Assembly: GCA_938005675.1 (NCBI GenBank)
Contig: CALKXH010000015.1
Coordinates: 1 to 53,057 of the forward strand
Direction of reading: 5' to 3'
DNA: 53,057 nt
DNA from: an uncultured Anaerolineae bacterium
GTDB taxonomy: Bacteria > Chloroflexota > Anaerolineae > Aggregatilineales > UBA2796
Both the position numbers and the translations under genes were made by a program. This document shows positions 26,973 to 35,234 of this stretch, piece after piece (the stretch's first letter is position 1; every line of letters starts with the position of its first letter). The notes beneath the pieces are model-generated. The model was given only the letters and a program-made list of their open reading frames with translations. It was not told where the DNA came from and did no database searches.

Positions 26973-27002
26973 GGGATGCCTCAACTGTTCAAAGGTGGCG
27001 CC

Positions 27003-27032
27003 ATTATGCCGCAAGTCGCCTTTGCTTGGCAA
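27003..27032 (-). promoter_or_regulatory. Candidate promoter for the PHP gene, overlapping the OsmC promoter
   Basis: On the minus strand TTGCCA (27027-27032), 18 bases, CATAAT (27003-27008). Its -35 lies on the same base pairs as the -35 of the divergent OsmC promoter. Confidence 0.5.
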
Positions 27033-27055
27033 AAGCGCGGCGTCGTGGCGATAAT
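27026..27055 (+). promoter_or_regulatory. Candidate promoter for the OsmC gene
   Basis: TTGGCA (27026-27031), 18 bases, GATAAT (27050-27055). The predicted start is near 27062, 32 bases before the ATG, with AAGGAGAG at 27079-27086 as ribosome-binding site. Confidence 0.55.
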
Positions 27056-27093
27056 TCAGTCTGGAGAGCTTCCCCAAGAAGGAGAGTCACAGG

Positions 27094-27534
27094 ATGAGCG
27101 ACATCGAGCGCAGCGCCACCGCCGCTTGGAGCGGCACGCTTCGTGAAGGCACAGGTCACCTCAGCACGCAGAGCGGGACTCTGAACAACGCGCCCTACAC
27201 CTTCGTCACCCGCTTCGAGCAGGGCGCTGGCACCAATCCCGAAGAGCTGATCGCCGCAGCTGAGGCAGGCTGCTTCACCATGAACATCGCCGCCGTGCTG
27301 GGGCGCAAAGAGTATCAAAACGTGCAAGTGACCACCACCGCCGTCTGCGTGCTGAGCCAAGTTGAGGGCGGGCGCAAGATCACCAAGATCAAGCTGATCA
27401 CGCGCGGCAAGGCGGACGGGCTCGACCTCGCCACCTTCACGGAGGTCGCTGAGGACGCCAAGAAGAACTGCATCATCTCGCGGGCGCTCGCCGGCGTGGA
27501 TGAGTTCGAGCTGGATGCCGCCCTCGCCGAGTAG
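27094..27534 (+). CDS. osmC: OsmC-family hydroperoxide peroxidase
   Basis: A 146-residue thiol peroxidase that reduces organic hydroperoxides with a two-cysteine mechanism. Cys60 in NPEELIAAAEAGCFTM is the peroxidatic residue and Cys126 in EDAKKNCIISRAL the resolving one. The N-terminal strands (AAWSGTLREGTGHLSTQSG) match the OsmC rather than the Ohr subgroup. The promoter and strong ribosome-binding site sit within 70 bases upstream. It ends two bases before the stop of the convergent C39-like gene. Confidence 0.92.
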   Translation: MSDIERSATAAWSGTLREGTGHLSTQSGTLNNAPYTFVTRFEQGAGTNPEELIAAAEAGCFTMNIAAVLGRKEYQNVQVTTTAVCVLSQVEGGRKITKIKLITRGKADGLDLATFTEVAEDAKKNCIISRALAGVDEFELDAALAE

Positions 27535-27536
27535 CG

Positions 27537-28814
27537 CTAAGGCAACTGTCCGCCGCGCACGAGGTTCATAGCGCGCACCGCCGCCGAAAAGTTCGGATTG
27601 AACCGTACGGCGGCGGCGATATCGGCGTAAGCCTCCTGCCACATGCCCAAGCCCGCCCGCGCGATGCCGCGATAGTAGAACGCCTCCTCGACGTAGCCTT
27701 TGGCGCTCTCGATGACCGACTCAGCCAGCGCGATGACCTGCCAGTAATTGCCGCTGCGGTAGTACGCCTCGAAGGGCGCGAACTGATACCACAACAGGCG
27801 GAAAGGGATCGGATCGGGCAGGCTGAAGGCGCGGTCGAAGGCGAGGGCTGCCTCGAGGTAGCGTCCGAGCGCCGTGAAGCTGCTGCCCAGATTGAACCAC
27901 GCGAAGGGATTGTTCGGCTGGGCGGCGGCGGCTTCGCGGGCGCGGTCGAGGGTGTAGCGCCGATTGTAGTCCTCATCCCAGTGATCGCCCAAGATCGCCC
28001 GCAGTTCAGGCTCGCGCGCCGCCTTGTAGACCACGATGTAGACTCGGTTGAAGTGACTCCACAGCTCGTCTAGCACCTCGTAGCGCTCGTTGGTCTCGCC
28101 TTTATAGGTATCCAGCTTGAAGAGCCTGCCCAGCCCGTCGTCGTAGGCGATGATGGTCAGGTAGTGACCGATCCAGCCCTGCTGAGGCGTGTCGGGGTCG
28201 TAGAAGCCCGTCTCCAGCAAGACCATGAAGTTGTTCGCCACCAGATGGCGCACGAGGGTCATATCGCCGCCCGTGCGCACGATGGCGCGCAGGTAGCCGT
28301 TGGTGCGGCTGTTGACGTAATCTGCCAGCTCGTGCGGGCTGACGTTTTTATCCTGCTGATTGGGCTTGAGGGCGCCCGCCACCACCTCTTGAGGGTCTGT
28401 CCAGCCGTAGAAGCGCATCGCCTGCACCAGATTGGCGGGTCCGCAGTTGTTGAACTTCTGCGGCTCCCACTGGGCGCCCTGCAGACGGTGACGGACGGGC
28501 AAAGGCGGCAAGAGCGGCGCAGGCGTGGGCGTGATCTGAAAGCCGACGCGCAGCACGGCGCTCAGCGGCGTGGCGGTCGGCGGCGCGTCGGGCGTCAGGA
28601 GGCTATCCAGATCGAAGGGGGCGGTGGCGAGGGGCGTCGGGATGCGGAAAGGAATCTCGGTGGCGCGCAAGGGCGAGAGGAACGGCAAATAGCGGATGAC
28701 GCGATCTTGATCGCTGACCGCCAGCCGCTGAAAGATGAACACGCCCAGCGCGCCCGCCACGAGCGCCAAACCAACCATCACGAGCGCCAAGCGCACCAGC
28801 CAACGTGCTTTCAC
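27537..28814 (-). CDS. Membrane-anchored C39-like peptidase with C-terminal TPR
   Basis: A 425-residue protein. An N-terminal membrane helix (about 9-30) is followed by a Pro/Thr-rich stretch, a C39_2-type papain-fold domain and TPR helices. The predicted catalytic Cys124 is in FNNCGPANLVQAM, the His in GWIGHYLTIIAYDD and the Asp in FKLDTYKG. The C-terminal 120 residues hold about three TPR units (NPFAWFNLGSSFTALGRYLEA, EEAFYYRGIARAGLGMWQEA). No bacteriocin or ABC transporter genes are near, so export-leader cleavage is unlikely; a secreted or envelope peptidase is more plausible. It follows the kinase-receiver genes on the same strand but has its own promoter. Confidence 0.8.
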   Translation of the reverse strand: MKARWLVRLALVMVGLALVAGALGVFIFQRLAVSDQDRVIRYLPFLSPLRATEIPFRIPTPLATAPFDLDSLLTPDAPPTATPLSAVLRVGFQITPTPAPLLPPLPVRHRLQGAQWEPQKFNNCGPANLVQAMRFYGWTDPQEVVAGALKPNQQDKNVSPHELADYVNSRTNGYLRAIVRTGGDMTLVRHLVANNFMVLLETGFYDPDTPQQGWIGHYLTIIAYDDGLGRLFKLDTYKGETNERYEVLDELWSHFNRVYIVVYKAAREPELRAILGDHWDEDYNRRYTLDRAREAAAAQPNNPFAWFNLGSSFTALGRYLEAALAFDRAFSLPDPIPFRLLWYQFAPFEAYYRSGNYWQVIALAESVIESAKGYVEEAFYYRGIARAGLGMWQEAYADIAAAVRFNPNFSAAVRAMNLVRGGQLP

Positions 28815-28848
28815 AGCCCTGAGCCTCCCGATTAGCCTGCACTTTTGC

Positions 28849-28878
28849 AGTATAGCGCAGACCGCGCCGAGCTCACAA
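28849..28878 (-). promoter_or_regulatory. Candidate promoter for the C39-TPR gene
   Basis: On the minus strand TTGTGA (28873-28878), 18 bases, TATACT (28849-28854). It lies in the gap after the receiver gene, about 35 bases before the ATG at 28814. Confidence 0.5.
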
Positions 28879-28905
28879 GACGCGGGCTGTGCGCTCAGGC
28901 TACGC

Positions 28906-29385
28906 TCAGGCGCTGGGCGGGCTGCTCAGACGGGCTTCCCAGCGCGGACGCTGCGTGTTATCGACGATCAAGATGCGCGGATTGGCGCGCAGCGCCGCCC
29001 GATCCAGCACCTTGACTGTGTTCAGGAGCGTATCGAGCTGGAAGGGCTTGATGAAGAACAGGTCGCAATCGACGGCGACGGCTTCGGAGAGGGTGAGCGG
29101 ATCGTCGTTGGCGCTGCACATGATTAGAGCGATGCCCTGATCCTGCGCGCGGATGCGCCGCGCCACCTCGATGCCGCTGATATCGGGCAGATCGATATCG
29201 AGGAAGGCGAAGGCGAAGCGCCCCGTCTGATAGAGCTGCAGCGCTTGCTCGCCCGTTTGCGCTTCCGTGAAGGGCAAGTTCGCCATATCGAAGGCGACGC
29301 TCAAGAGCATTCGATTGGCATCGTCGTCGTCGAGCAGCAGGGCGCGATGTTCATAACGGGGTGTTTCGGCGGGCGAATCGGTCAT
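28906..29385 (-). CDS. Stand-alone response regulator receiver
   Basis: A 159-residue protein. ATG 29385 has CAGGAG nine bases upstream; an in-frame ATG at 29436 would add 17 residues with a weaker site. The receiver fold has the acidic cluster LLLDDDDANR, the phosphoacceptor Asp63 in FLDIDLPDISG, the switch residue in MCSANDDP and the conserved Lys in FFIKPFQLD. There is no output domain, only a short tail. It is the third gene of the kinase unit, so phosphotransfer from that kinase is likely. Confidence 0.88.
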   Translation of the reverse strand: MTDSPAETPRYEHRALLLDDDDANRMLLSVAFDMANLPFTEAQTGEQALQLYQTGRFAFAFLDIDLPDISGIEVARRIRAQDQGIALIMCSANDDPLTLSEAVAVDCDLFFIKPFQLDTLLNTVKVLDRAALRANPRILIVDNTQRPRWEARLSSPPSA

Positions 29386-29469
29386 GATCGGCGACTCCTG
29401 TGATAGTTGCAAGTACTTGGCGATCAAGTCGTTCATCGGTAGACGTTGCTCTCTGTGGCGTGTGGTCGG

Positions 29470-29880
29470 CTAAAACGCATCCCAGACGTATTCACCGTGT
29501 AACAGGCGCTGAATGTTCTGCGGAAAGCGGTCGAAGTTGAGCGGCTTCGCCAAGAAGCCGTTGAAGCCGGCTTCTTCGGCGCGTTTGACGTCATCGGGCA
29601 TGACTTGGGCGGTCATAGCGGCGATGGGCGTGTGGGCGAAGCGCGGGTCGGCGCGCAGCCGCTTGAGGATGTAGTAGCCGTCTTGGTTGCCGGGCAGGCG
29701 CAAGTCCAGCAGGGCGAGGTGGATGGGCGGCAGGTCATCGAGGCAGCTCTCTAATTGCTTCCAAGAGGCAAAAGCGTGGACGCGCTGAATGCCCAGCATG
29801 TTCAGCATGGCGATTGTCAGCGTGGTGTTGAGCGGTTCGTCTTCCACCAGCAGGATGTTCACGTGGGCATTGTCGTTCAT
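29470..29880 (-). CDS. Stand-alone response regulator receiver
   Basis: A 136-residue CheY-like receiver starting at ATG 29880 (MNDNAHVNILLVEDEP); a longer frame to 29973 only overlaps the kinase coding end and is rejected. It shows the acidic pair in LVEDEP, phosphoacceptor Asp59 in LALLDLRLPGNQDG, Thr in AAMTAQVM and Lys in GFLAKPLNFD. It lies 32 bases downstream of the histidine kinase stop and 84 before the second receiver start, in one minus-strand unit. Confidence 0.92.
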   Translation of the reverse strand: MNDNAHVNILLVEDEPLNTTLTIAMLNMLGIQRVHAFASWKQLESCLDDLPPIHLALLDLRLPGNQDGYYILKRLRADPRFAHTPIAAMTAQVMPDDVKRAEEAGFNGFLAKPLNFDRFPQNIQRLLHGEYVWDAF

Positions 29881-29912
29881 AGATGCAGCGCGTCTCCACG
29901 CCGAAGAGTTGC

Positions 29913-31781
29913 TCAGGTGATGGGCAGGCTGAAGGAGACGGTCGTGCCGACGCCCAGCTGGCTCTCCACCCACATATCGCCGCCGTGCAGCTGCACAAAG
30001 CGGCGGCTGATGGGCATCCCCAGACCGGTGCCGCTGGCGGTCTCCTGCAGGGCGTTATCGATCTGCTTGAATTCCTCGAAAATCTTGGGCAAATCTTCCG
30101 GCTTGATGCCGACGCCGGTATCGCGCACCGAGAAGATGACCTGATCGCCTTGTCGCGTCGCCCGTAGGGTGATGCTGCCTTGCGCCGTGAACTTGGCGGC
30201 GTTGCTGATCAGGTTCAGCAACACTTGGCGAATGCGCCGCCCATCGATGTTGAGGACGGGCAAGTCGTCGTCGAACTCGCGGTTCAGGGCGATGCCCTTA
30301 TCTTTGGTCAAGCCGATCAGGGTGGACATGACGCCCTTGAGCAGCGGCTCTAGGGGCGTCGGTTCGCGGCGCAGCTCCATCTTGCCCGCCTCGATCTTGG
30401 CGAGATCGAGGATATCGTTGATCAGACCGAGCAGATGCTGCCCGCCCTCATGCACGAAGCTCAAATAGTTGCGCTGCTGTTCGGTCACGGCGCCGGCGTG
30501 CCCGTCCATGACGAGGCGCGTGAAGTTGATGATGGCGTTGAGGGGCGTGCGCAGCTCGTGACTCATGTTGTTGATGAACTCGGTCTTGAGGCGGTTGGCT
30601 TGCACGGCGGCGGCGCGGGCATTTTCTGCCTGCTGGCGCGAGATTTCTAGCGCGGCGTTAGCTTTTTGTAGCTCGGCGTTGCGCTCTTCAAGCTGCTCGA
30701 AGAGGCGCGCGTTGCGCAGCGCAATGCCGGCGTGCGCCGCCAATGATTGCAGCAGATCGATCTCTTCATCGCTGAAGTTGCGGTAGGTATCCGTCTCGAC
30801 GGCGAGGATGCCATAGAGTTCCTCGTAGTACAGGACGGGCACCGCCAGCTCCGAGACCATGCCGGCGACGATGGCTTGCGTGGCGAGCGAGGTGCGCTGA
30901 TCGGCGCGCATATCCGGCGTGCGGGCGGGCAGGCGCGCCCAAGCCACCAAGCCTTTCAGGTCTTCTTTGAAGCGCGAGTAGATCAGCTGCGCCGTCTCGT
31001 GATCGATGCCCGACCACGCCATCGGGCGCAGCACGCCCGTCTCGAAGTTCACGTCCAGCAGGATGCTCATCTGGGCGTCTAGGATTTCGCGGGCGGCTTC
31101 GACAATGCGCTGGAGCAATTCACCGCTGGAGAGGCGCGTGGTCAGGTCTTGGGCAAGGCGCTGGAAGCTATCGAAGCGCGCGATTGCCTGTTGGCTCTCG
31201 CTGAGGCGGTAGGCGGTCGAGAGCGTGGCGCCGATCAGTGCCGCGACGCGGTCGATGGCGGCGCGCGACGGCTCGGAGAGCGCCGACGGGCGCGCGGCGT
31301 ACAAGCCCAGCACGCCCAAGAGCGCATTCTCATGGGTCAGCGGCAGGATGTAGGCGCTCTGCGTGCCTTGCGGGACGGGCGTCAGGCGTTTTTCGCGCTC
31401 CACCAGCTCGATGTAGTAGGGGCGTCGTCCCATCGCCACCTCGCCGTAGATCGAGTAGCCCAGCTTGATCGCCTCAGGCAAGTTGGGCAGCGAGACGCCA
31501 AAGCAAACGGGTTTAGCGAGGCGGTTAGCGGCGGGCTCGTGCAGGTAGATGACGACGCATTCCACGCCCGCCCGTTCGAGCAGCCATTCGCCCGCCTGCC
31601 GCAAGAGCAGCTTGACATCGGCTTGCCCCGCCAGCTGCAACGCCAAGTCGGTCACCGAGATGGGCAGATCGCTGGTGGGCGGCTGATACTGCCCGGTCAT
31701 GCGCGCTAAGTCGGCGGCGGAGGGTCGCCGCTTGCCCAAAAGCCCCTCGATGAAGTTCAAAAAGCTTGTGCGTGTTCCCAC
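29913..31781 (-). CDS. Cytoplasmic GAF-GAF sensor histidine kinase
   Basis: A 622-residue kinase read from a GTG at 31781. No membrane helices are present. Two GAF domains (about 45-190 and 205-360) are joined by a helical linker to a HisKA dimerisation domain with His408 in FINNMSHELRTPLN, then a HATPase domain with the N box (LLNLISNAAKF), G1 (VRDTGVGIKPEDL) and G2 (GTGLGMPISRR). The GAF ligands are unknown; I see no Cys in a position typical of bilin attachment. Two receivers without output domains follow directly, so the signal probably ends in protein-protein contacts rather than in a cognate DNA-binding regulator. Confidence 0.93.
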   Translation of the reverse strand: MGTRTSFLNFIEGLLGKRRPSAADLARMTGQYQPPTSDLPISVTDLALQLAGQADVKLLLRQAGEWLLERAGVECVVIYLHEPAANRLAKPVCFGVSLPNLPEAIKLGYSIYGEVAMGRRPYYIELVEREKRLTPVPQGTQSAYILPLTHENALLGVLGLYAARPSALSEPSRAAIDRVAALIGATLSTAYRLSESQQAIARFDSFQRLAQDLTTRLSSGELLQRIVEAAREILDAQMSILLDVNFETGVLRPMAWSGIDHETAQLIYSRFKEDLKGLVAWARLPARTPDMRADQRTSLATQAIVAGMVSELAVPVLYYEELYGILAVETDTYRNFSDEEIDLLQSLAAHAGIALRNARLFEQLEERNAELQKANAALEISRQQAENARAAAVQANRLKTEFINNMSHELRTPLNAIINFTRLVMDGHAGAVTEQQRNYLSFVHEGGQHLLGLINDILDLAKIEAGKMELRREPTPLEPLLKGVMSTLIGLTKDKGIALNREFDDDLPVLNIDGRRIRQVLLNLISNAAKFTAQGSITLRATRQGDQVIFSVRDTGVGIKPEDLPKIFEEFKQIDNALQETASGTGLGMPISRRFVQLHGGDMWVESQLGVGTTVSFSLPIT

Positions 31782-31920
31782 ATGCCCGCCTTCTGTGCCT
31801 CGCGCACAGCTATCTGTTCATTTCTCGCATAAGTATGGCAGACTTCTACGGGAAATTGCGTTAACGGGCATTTAAGCTCAGTTTAACGCTCTGCGAGGTG
31901 CTTGCGGAGCGCCCTTGCGC

Positions 31921-31926
31921 TATAGT
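31921..31926 (+). promoter_or_regulatory. Candidate -10 for the VOC gene
   Basis: TATAGT preceded by TGCGC, 35 bases before the ATG. The same GCGCTATAnT form is found at tyrA and, on the other strand, at 28849 and 36679. No good -35 is seen. Confidence 0.35.
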
Positions 31927-31960
31927 TGGCGGACTGAAACCCTATCAGGAGGCATTCGGG

Positions 31961-32359
31961 ATGAACCGTCCGCCGCTTGGCGAACACATCACCTTTCTGT
32001 ACGTGCCGCAGCTGGAGGCGGCTGCGCAGTTCTACGGCGAGCTGCTGGGCTTGCCGCTCGCCCTCGATCAAGGCACGTGCCGCATTTATCGCCTCGCCGC
32101 GCAGAGCTACTTGGGGCTGTGCCAGCGCGAGGGCATCGATAGCGCGCCTAAAACGGGCGTGATCGTCACCTTGCTCAGCCCTGAGGTCGATGCGTGGTAC
32201 GCCTATCTGAGCGCGCGGGGCATCGCGTTTGAGCAGCCGCCCAAGCTCAACGCCACCTATGGCATCTATCACTGCTTCCTGCGCGATCCGGCGGGCTATC
32301 TGGTCGAGATTCAGCGCTTCCTCGATCCCAACTGGGATCGCTCGGCGGCGCAGCCCTAG
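31961..32359 (+). CDS. VOC (glyoxalase/dioxygenase superfamily) protein
   Basis: A 132-residue single-gene protein. ATG 31961 has AGGAGG at 31948-31953; the frame is open further upstream but without a start site. The fold shows the beta-alpha-beta-beta-beta pattern: FLYVPQLEAAAQFYGELLGLPLAL, then YLGLCQREG, and FLRDPAGYLVEIQRF with the C-terminal metal-ligand Glu. The expected N-terminal ligand position in HITFLYV keeps a His. The substrate is unknown; relatives include glyoxalase I and resistance proteins such as fosfomycin-modifying enzymes. Confidence 0.85.
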   Translation: MNRPPLGEHITFLYVPQLEAAAQFYGELLGLPLALDQGTCRIYRLAAQSYLGLCQREGIDSAPKTGVIVTLLSPEVDAWYAYLSARGIAFEQPPKLNATYGIYHCFLRDPAGYLVEIQRFLDPNWDRSAAQP

Positions 32360-32388
32360 TTGCCCGCTTTGCTGAGCAGTGATAGACT
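32360..32388 (+). promoter_or_regulatory. Candidate promoter for the LysM lipoprotein gene
   Basis: TTGCCC (32360-32365), 17 bases, TAGACT (32383-32388), beginning at the base after the VOC stop. The leader would be about 60 bases and contains AGGAGG at 32445-32450. Confidence 0.45.
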
Positions 32389-32454
32389 TAGGGCGGCTGT
32401 AATGCTCGGCGCGCCCGACCGAGCCGATCTGGCGCACACGCACAGGAGGCATTT

Positions 32455-33660
32455 ATGCGGCATTCTGCGTTTCAACACCTGACCTTCGCCGCCTTGTGGA
32501 TCGGTTTAGCCCTGATGCTCAGCGGCTGTTTCCAGCCGATTGGCTCCGCCTTGCAACCGACCGAGGTCAGCAATATTCTCAATCCGATTATCATCCCCAC
32601 TGAGGAGACAGCCGTGGCGATCCTCTCGACTGAGAGCGCCGAGCCGCCGCCTGCCACCTCAGAGCTATTCCCGCCCACGGCTACCCTGCCCCGACAACCG
32701 ACTCCGACGCGCACGCCCAGCGCTACGCCCTCGCCCACTGAGGTCTTCTTCCTAGCCACCTTCACGCCCTCGCCCACCGAGACGCCTACGCCGACTGCCA
32801 CGCCGACCGAGACGCCGACGGAGACCTCCACTGCCACGCCGACCGAGACGCCGCTGCCCACGCTCTTCATCCCGACTCTGCCGCCGCCCAGCCCCACCGA
32901 GACGCCCTTCACCCTCCCGCTGGTGCTGACCGAGACGCCCACGCCGCTCCCAACGGCGACGCCCATTCCGACGGCGACGCCTACACCGCCGCCAACTCTG
33001 ACGCCCGTGCCGCCGCCGCTTGAGCCTTCGCCCACCCTCTTCATCCCAACCCTCCCGCCGCCCACGGAGGTCGCTCAGGTCTTCCCGACGCCCGAAACAC
33101 AAGCGACGCTCGATGCGCAGGCGACTGAGATCATCGCCATCGTCACGGCGACCGCCGCCGCCAACGCCACCGCCACCAGCGCTGCGCTCGGCACGGTTGC
33201 AGCGCCGCCGCCCCTCGTCGCCACGCCCCTGCCCGTGACCGCGATCCCGCCGCTCGGCACGCCCGTCGGCGTGGCGGGCGATGGCGCCGGCGGCATCTTG
33301 GACGACCGCTGCTTCTATACCGTCGTGCCCAATGACCGCCTGATCCGCATCGCTCTGCGCTTCGGCACGACTGTGCGCGCCCTCGCCCGCGCCAACGGCA
33401 TCCTCAACGTGGACTTGATCCGAGTCGGACAGCGCTTGCTCATCCCCAACTGCGCCATCGAGTTCGCGCCGCCGCCGCCCGCCGTCCCACCGACCGAGAT
33501 GCCCGTCGTTGGCGGCTTGCGCGAGTACACGGTGCAACGGGGCGATAACCTGTTCCGCCTCTCGCTGCGCTTCGGCACGACGGTCAGCCGATTGGCTGAG
33601 ATCAACCGCATCCGCAACGTCAACTTGATCTTCGTCGGGCAGCGTCTGTTGATCCCGTGA
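32455..33660 (+). CDS. LysM-domain lipoprotein with long Pro/Thr-rich linker
   Basis: A 401-residue lipoprotein. The signal peptide ends in the lipobox LSGC with the lipidated Cys25. Residues of about 60-230 are an extended TPTPTATPTETPT-type linker that could span the wall. Two LysM domains follow (about 283-328, CFYTVVPNDRLIRIALRFGT; and about 356-401, REYTVQRGDNLFRLSLRFGT), each ending in GQRLLIP, and bind peptidoglycan or chitin-like glycans. The ATG at 32455 follows AGGAGG at 32445-32450. There is no enzymatic domain, so a wall-anchoring or structural role is likely. Confidence 0.9.
   Translation: MRHSAFQHLTFAALWIGLALMLSGCFQPIGSALQPTEVSNILNPIIIPTEETAVAILSTESAEPPPATSELFPPTATLPRQPTPTRTPSATPSPTEVFFLATFTPSPTETPTPTATPTETPTETSTATPTETPLPTLFIPTLPPPSPTETPFTLPLVLTETPTPLPTATPIPTATPTPPPTLTPVPPPLEPSPTLFIPTLPPPTEVAQVFPTPETQATLDAQATEIIAIVTATAAANATATSAALGTVAAPPPLVATPLPVTAIPPLGTPVGVAGDGAGGILDDRCFYTVVPNDRLIRIALRFGTTVRALARANGILNVDLIRVGQRLLIPNCAIEFAPPPPAVPPTEMPVVGGLREYTVQRGDNLFRLSLRFGTTVSRLAEINRIRNVNLIFVGQRLLIP
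32680..33080 (+). repeat. Low-complexity codon repeats encoding the Pro/Thr linker
   Basis: Irregular repetition of ACG/CCG/GAG codons, with units such as ACGCCGACCGAGACGCCG and two copies of a CTCTTCATCCCGACTCTGCC-like block near 32864 and 33038. It is coding, imperfect and without spacers. Confidence 0.7.
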
Positions 33661-33691
33661 GCGCGCCGCCTTGTGCATTGCGCCAGTCTTG

Positions 33692-33723
33692 GGCATAGGG
33701 CAGCCATCGGCTCGCCCTATGCC
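33692..33723. terminator. GC-rich hairpin after the LysM lipoprotein gene
   Basis: GGCATAGGGC (33692-33701) and GCCCTATGCC (33714-33723) form a perfect 10-base stem with a 12-base loop, 31 bases after the stop. No U-tract follows. It probably ends the lipoprotein transcript before the NUDIX gene. Confidence 0.55.
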
Positions 33724-33749
33724 GCGCCCAGCATAGGAGCATTCAGCCA

Positions 33750-34307
33750 ATGAGCCAACCGACCGATCCGAACGCCCGCCTGACCGAAGAGCAGCTGCAC
33801 AGCCAACTGATCTACGACGGCAAGGTCGTGCATCTGTACCTCGATACCGTCAAGCTGCCTAACGGCAACACCACCCGCCGCGAGATCGTGCGGCACAGCG
33901 GCGCCGTCGCCATCGTGCCGCTGGATGCCGAACGGCGCATCATCCTCGTGCGGCAATTTCGCTACGCGGCGGGGCGCGTCCTGCTGGAGGTGCCAGCTGG
34001 CACGCTGGAGGTCGGCGAATCGCCCGATGTGTGCGCCGTGCGCGAGCTGCAAGAGGAGATCGGCTACCGTCCCAACAAGCTGCAGAAGATCGGCGGAGTC
34101 TTCGTGGCGCCCGGCTACACCACGGAGTTCATCCACCTGTACCTCGCCAGCGATCTGGTGCCTTCGCGCCTCGATGCCGACGACGATGAACTGCTTGAGA
34201 TCGTCCGCCTGCCCCTCGGCGAAGTCCTCGCCCGCATCAGGCGCGGCGAGATCGCCGACGCCAAGACCATCAGCGCGATTTTCCTCGCGCAGGAGCATCT
34301 GAAGTGA
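33750..34307 (+). CDS. NUDIX hydrolase, ADP-ribose pyrophosphatase-like
   Basis: A 185-residue hydrolase of nucleoside diphosphates linked to another moiety. The NUDIX box is complete: Gly84-x5-Glu90-x7-Arg98-Glu99-x2-Glu102-Glu103-x-Gly105 (GTLEVGESPDVCAVRELQEE). The upstream strand IILVRQFRYAAGRVLLEVPAG and the GGVFVAPGYTTEFIHLYLA segment after the box match ADP-ribose pyrophosphatases. A CATAGGAGC site precedes the ATG. Its TGA overlaps the GTG of the downstream TPR lipoprotein gene. Confidence 0.92.
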   Translation: MSQPTDPNARLTEEQLHSQLIYDGKVVHLYLDTVKLPNGNTTRREIVRHSGAVAIVPLDAERRIILVRQFRYAAGRVLLEVPAGTLEVGESPDVCAVRELQEEIGYRPNKLQKIGGVFVAPGYTTEFIHLYLASDLVPSRLDADDDELLEIVRLPLGEVLARIRRGEIADAKTISAIFLAQEHLK

Positions 34308-35233
34308 GCCGTAGCCTGTTGATCGCCTTGTGCGCCGCCATCCTGCTGAGTAGCTGCCAAAGCAGCCCCCAAGCGCCCGCCACCGAGACCCCTCAGCCGC
34401 CCACCGCCGTCCAGAGCCCGCCCGCCCAGCCAGAGGGCGACTCACAGAGCGGGGCGGCGGATGAGGCGATCTTCACAGCTGTGCCGCAGAGCGCCGCCGA
34501 TTTCCTCGCGCGCGGCATCGCCCACAGCGCGCGCGGCAGGCGCGAGGAAGCCCTCGCCGACCTCACCGCCGCCATCGAGCGCGATCCCACGCTGGCAGAA
34601 GCCTACTTTCAGCGCGGAGTCCTGAATTTTGAGCGCAATGCGGCGCTCTCCCTCGCCGACTTCAACACGGCCGTCGCGCTGGCGCCCGAAAAGGCGGAGT
34701 ACGTGCATTGGCGCGGACGCGCCCACTCATGGACGGACAATCACGCGGCGGCGCTGGCAGATTATACGCGCGCCATCGAGCTGGCGCCCGACGTGGCGGA
34801 TTACTACTTCTGGCGCGGCGCCGCCTACGCCTTCCAGCAAGATCAGCCCGCCGCCATCGCCGATTACGATCAAGCCATCCGCCTGAACCCGAATAACCCC
34901 GATTACCGCCATTGGCGCGGCATGGCGTACACCGCCAGCGGCGACTTCGACCGCGCCATCGCCGATCACACGCGCGCCATCGAGCTGATCGGCAACGTCC
35001 CCGACTACTACTTCGGGCGCGCGCGCGCCTATCACAGCAAGGGGCTGCTGGATATCGCGCTGGGCGATTACACGCGCGCCATCGAGCTGAACAGCGAACG
35101 GGCTGAGTACTTCTTCTGGCGCGGCATCCTCTTCCGCGAGGGCGGCAACCCCGCCGCCGCCCGCGAGGACTTGACGCGCGCAGCCGATCTGGGCAGCGAA
35201 ATAGCCCGCGAAGAGTTGGCGCGCCTGCCCTGA
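34304..35233 (+). CDS. TPR-repeat lipoprotein
   Basis: A 309-residue lipoprotein from GTG 34304, which overlaps the NUDIX stop as GTGA. The short signal ends in the lipobox LSSC with Cys18. After a Pro-rich linker come about seven TPR units from residue 62 onward, with near-identical cores such as ALADYTRAIELAPDVADYYFWRG and AIADHTRAIELIGNVPDYYFGRA. The last unit ends at the C-terminus. The function is protein binding at the outer face of the membrane; the partner is unknown. The repeat similarity suggests recent internal expansion. Confidence 0.88.
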   Translation: MSRSLLIALCAAILLSSCQSSPQAPATETPQPPTAVQSPPAQPEGDSQSGAADEAIFTAVPQSAADFLARGIAHSARGRREEALADLTAAIERDPTLAEAYFQRGVLNFERNAALSLADFNTAVALAPEKAEYVHWRGRAHSWTDNHAAALADYTRAIELAPDVADYYFWRGAAYAFQQDQPAAIADYDQAIRLNPNNPDYRHWRGMAYTASGDFDRAIADHTRAIELIGNVPDYYFGRARAYHSKGLLDIALGDYTRAIELNSERAEYFFWRGILFREGGNPAAAREDLTRAADLGSEIAREELARLP

Positions 35234-35234
35234 G

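Noticed and set aside
26973..27077. N-terminal extension of the PHP protein to 27077
   Set aside because: It would cover both divergent promoters and the OsmC leader, and adds 35 residues before the first metal-binding motif that the family does not have.
32680..33080. Repeated short units that might be a CRISPR array or minisatellite
   Set aside because: The units are irregular codon repeats in frame within a lipoprotein gene, with no constant spacer length or unique spacers.
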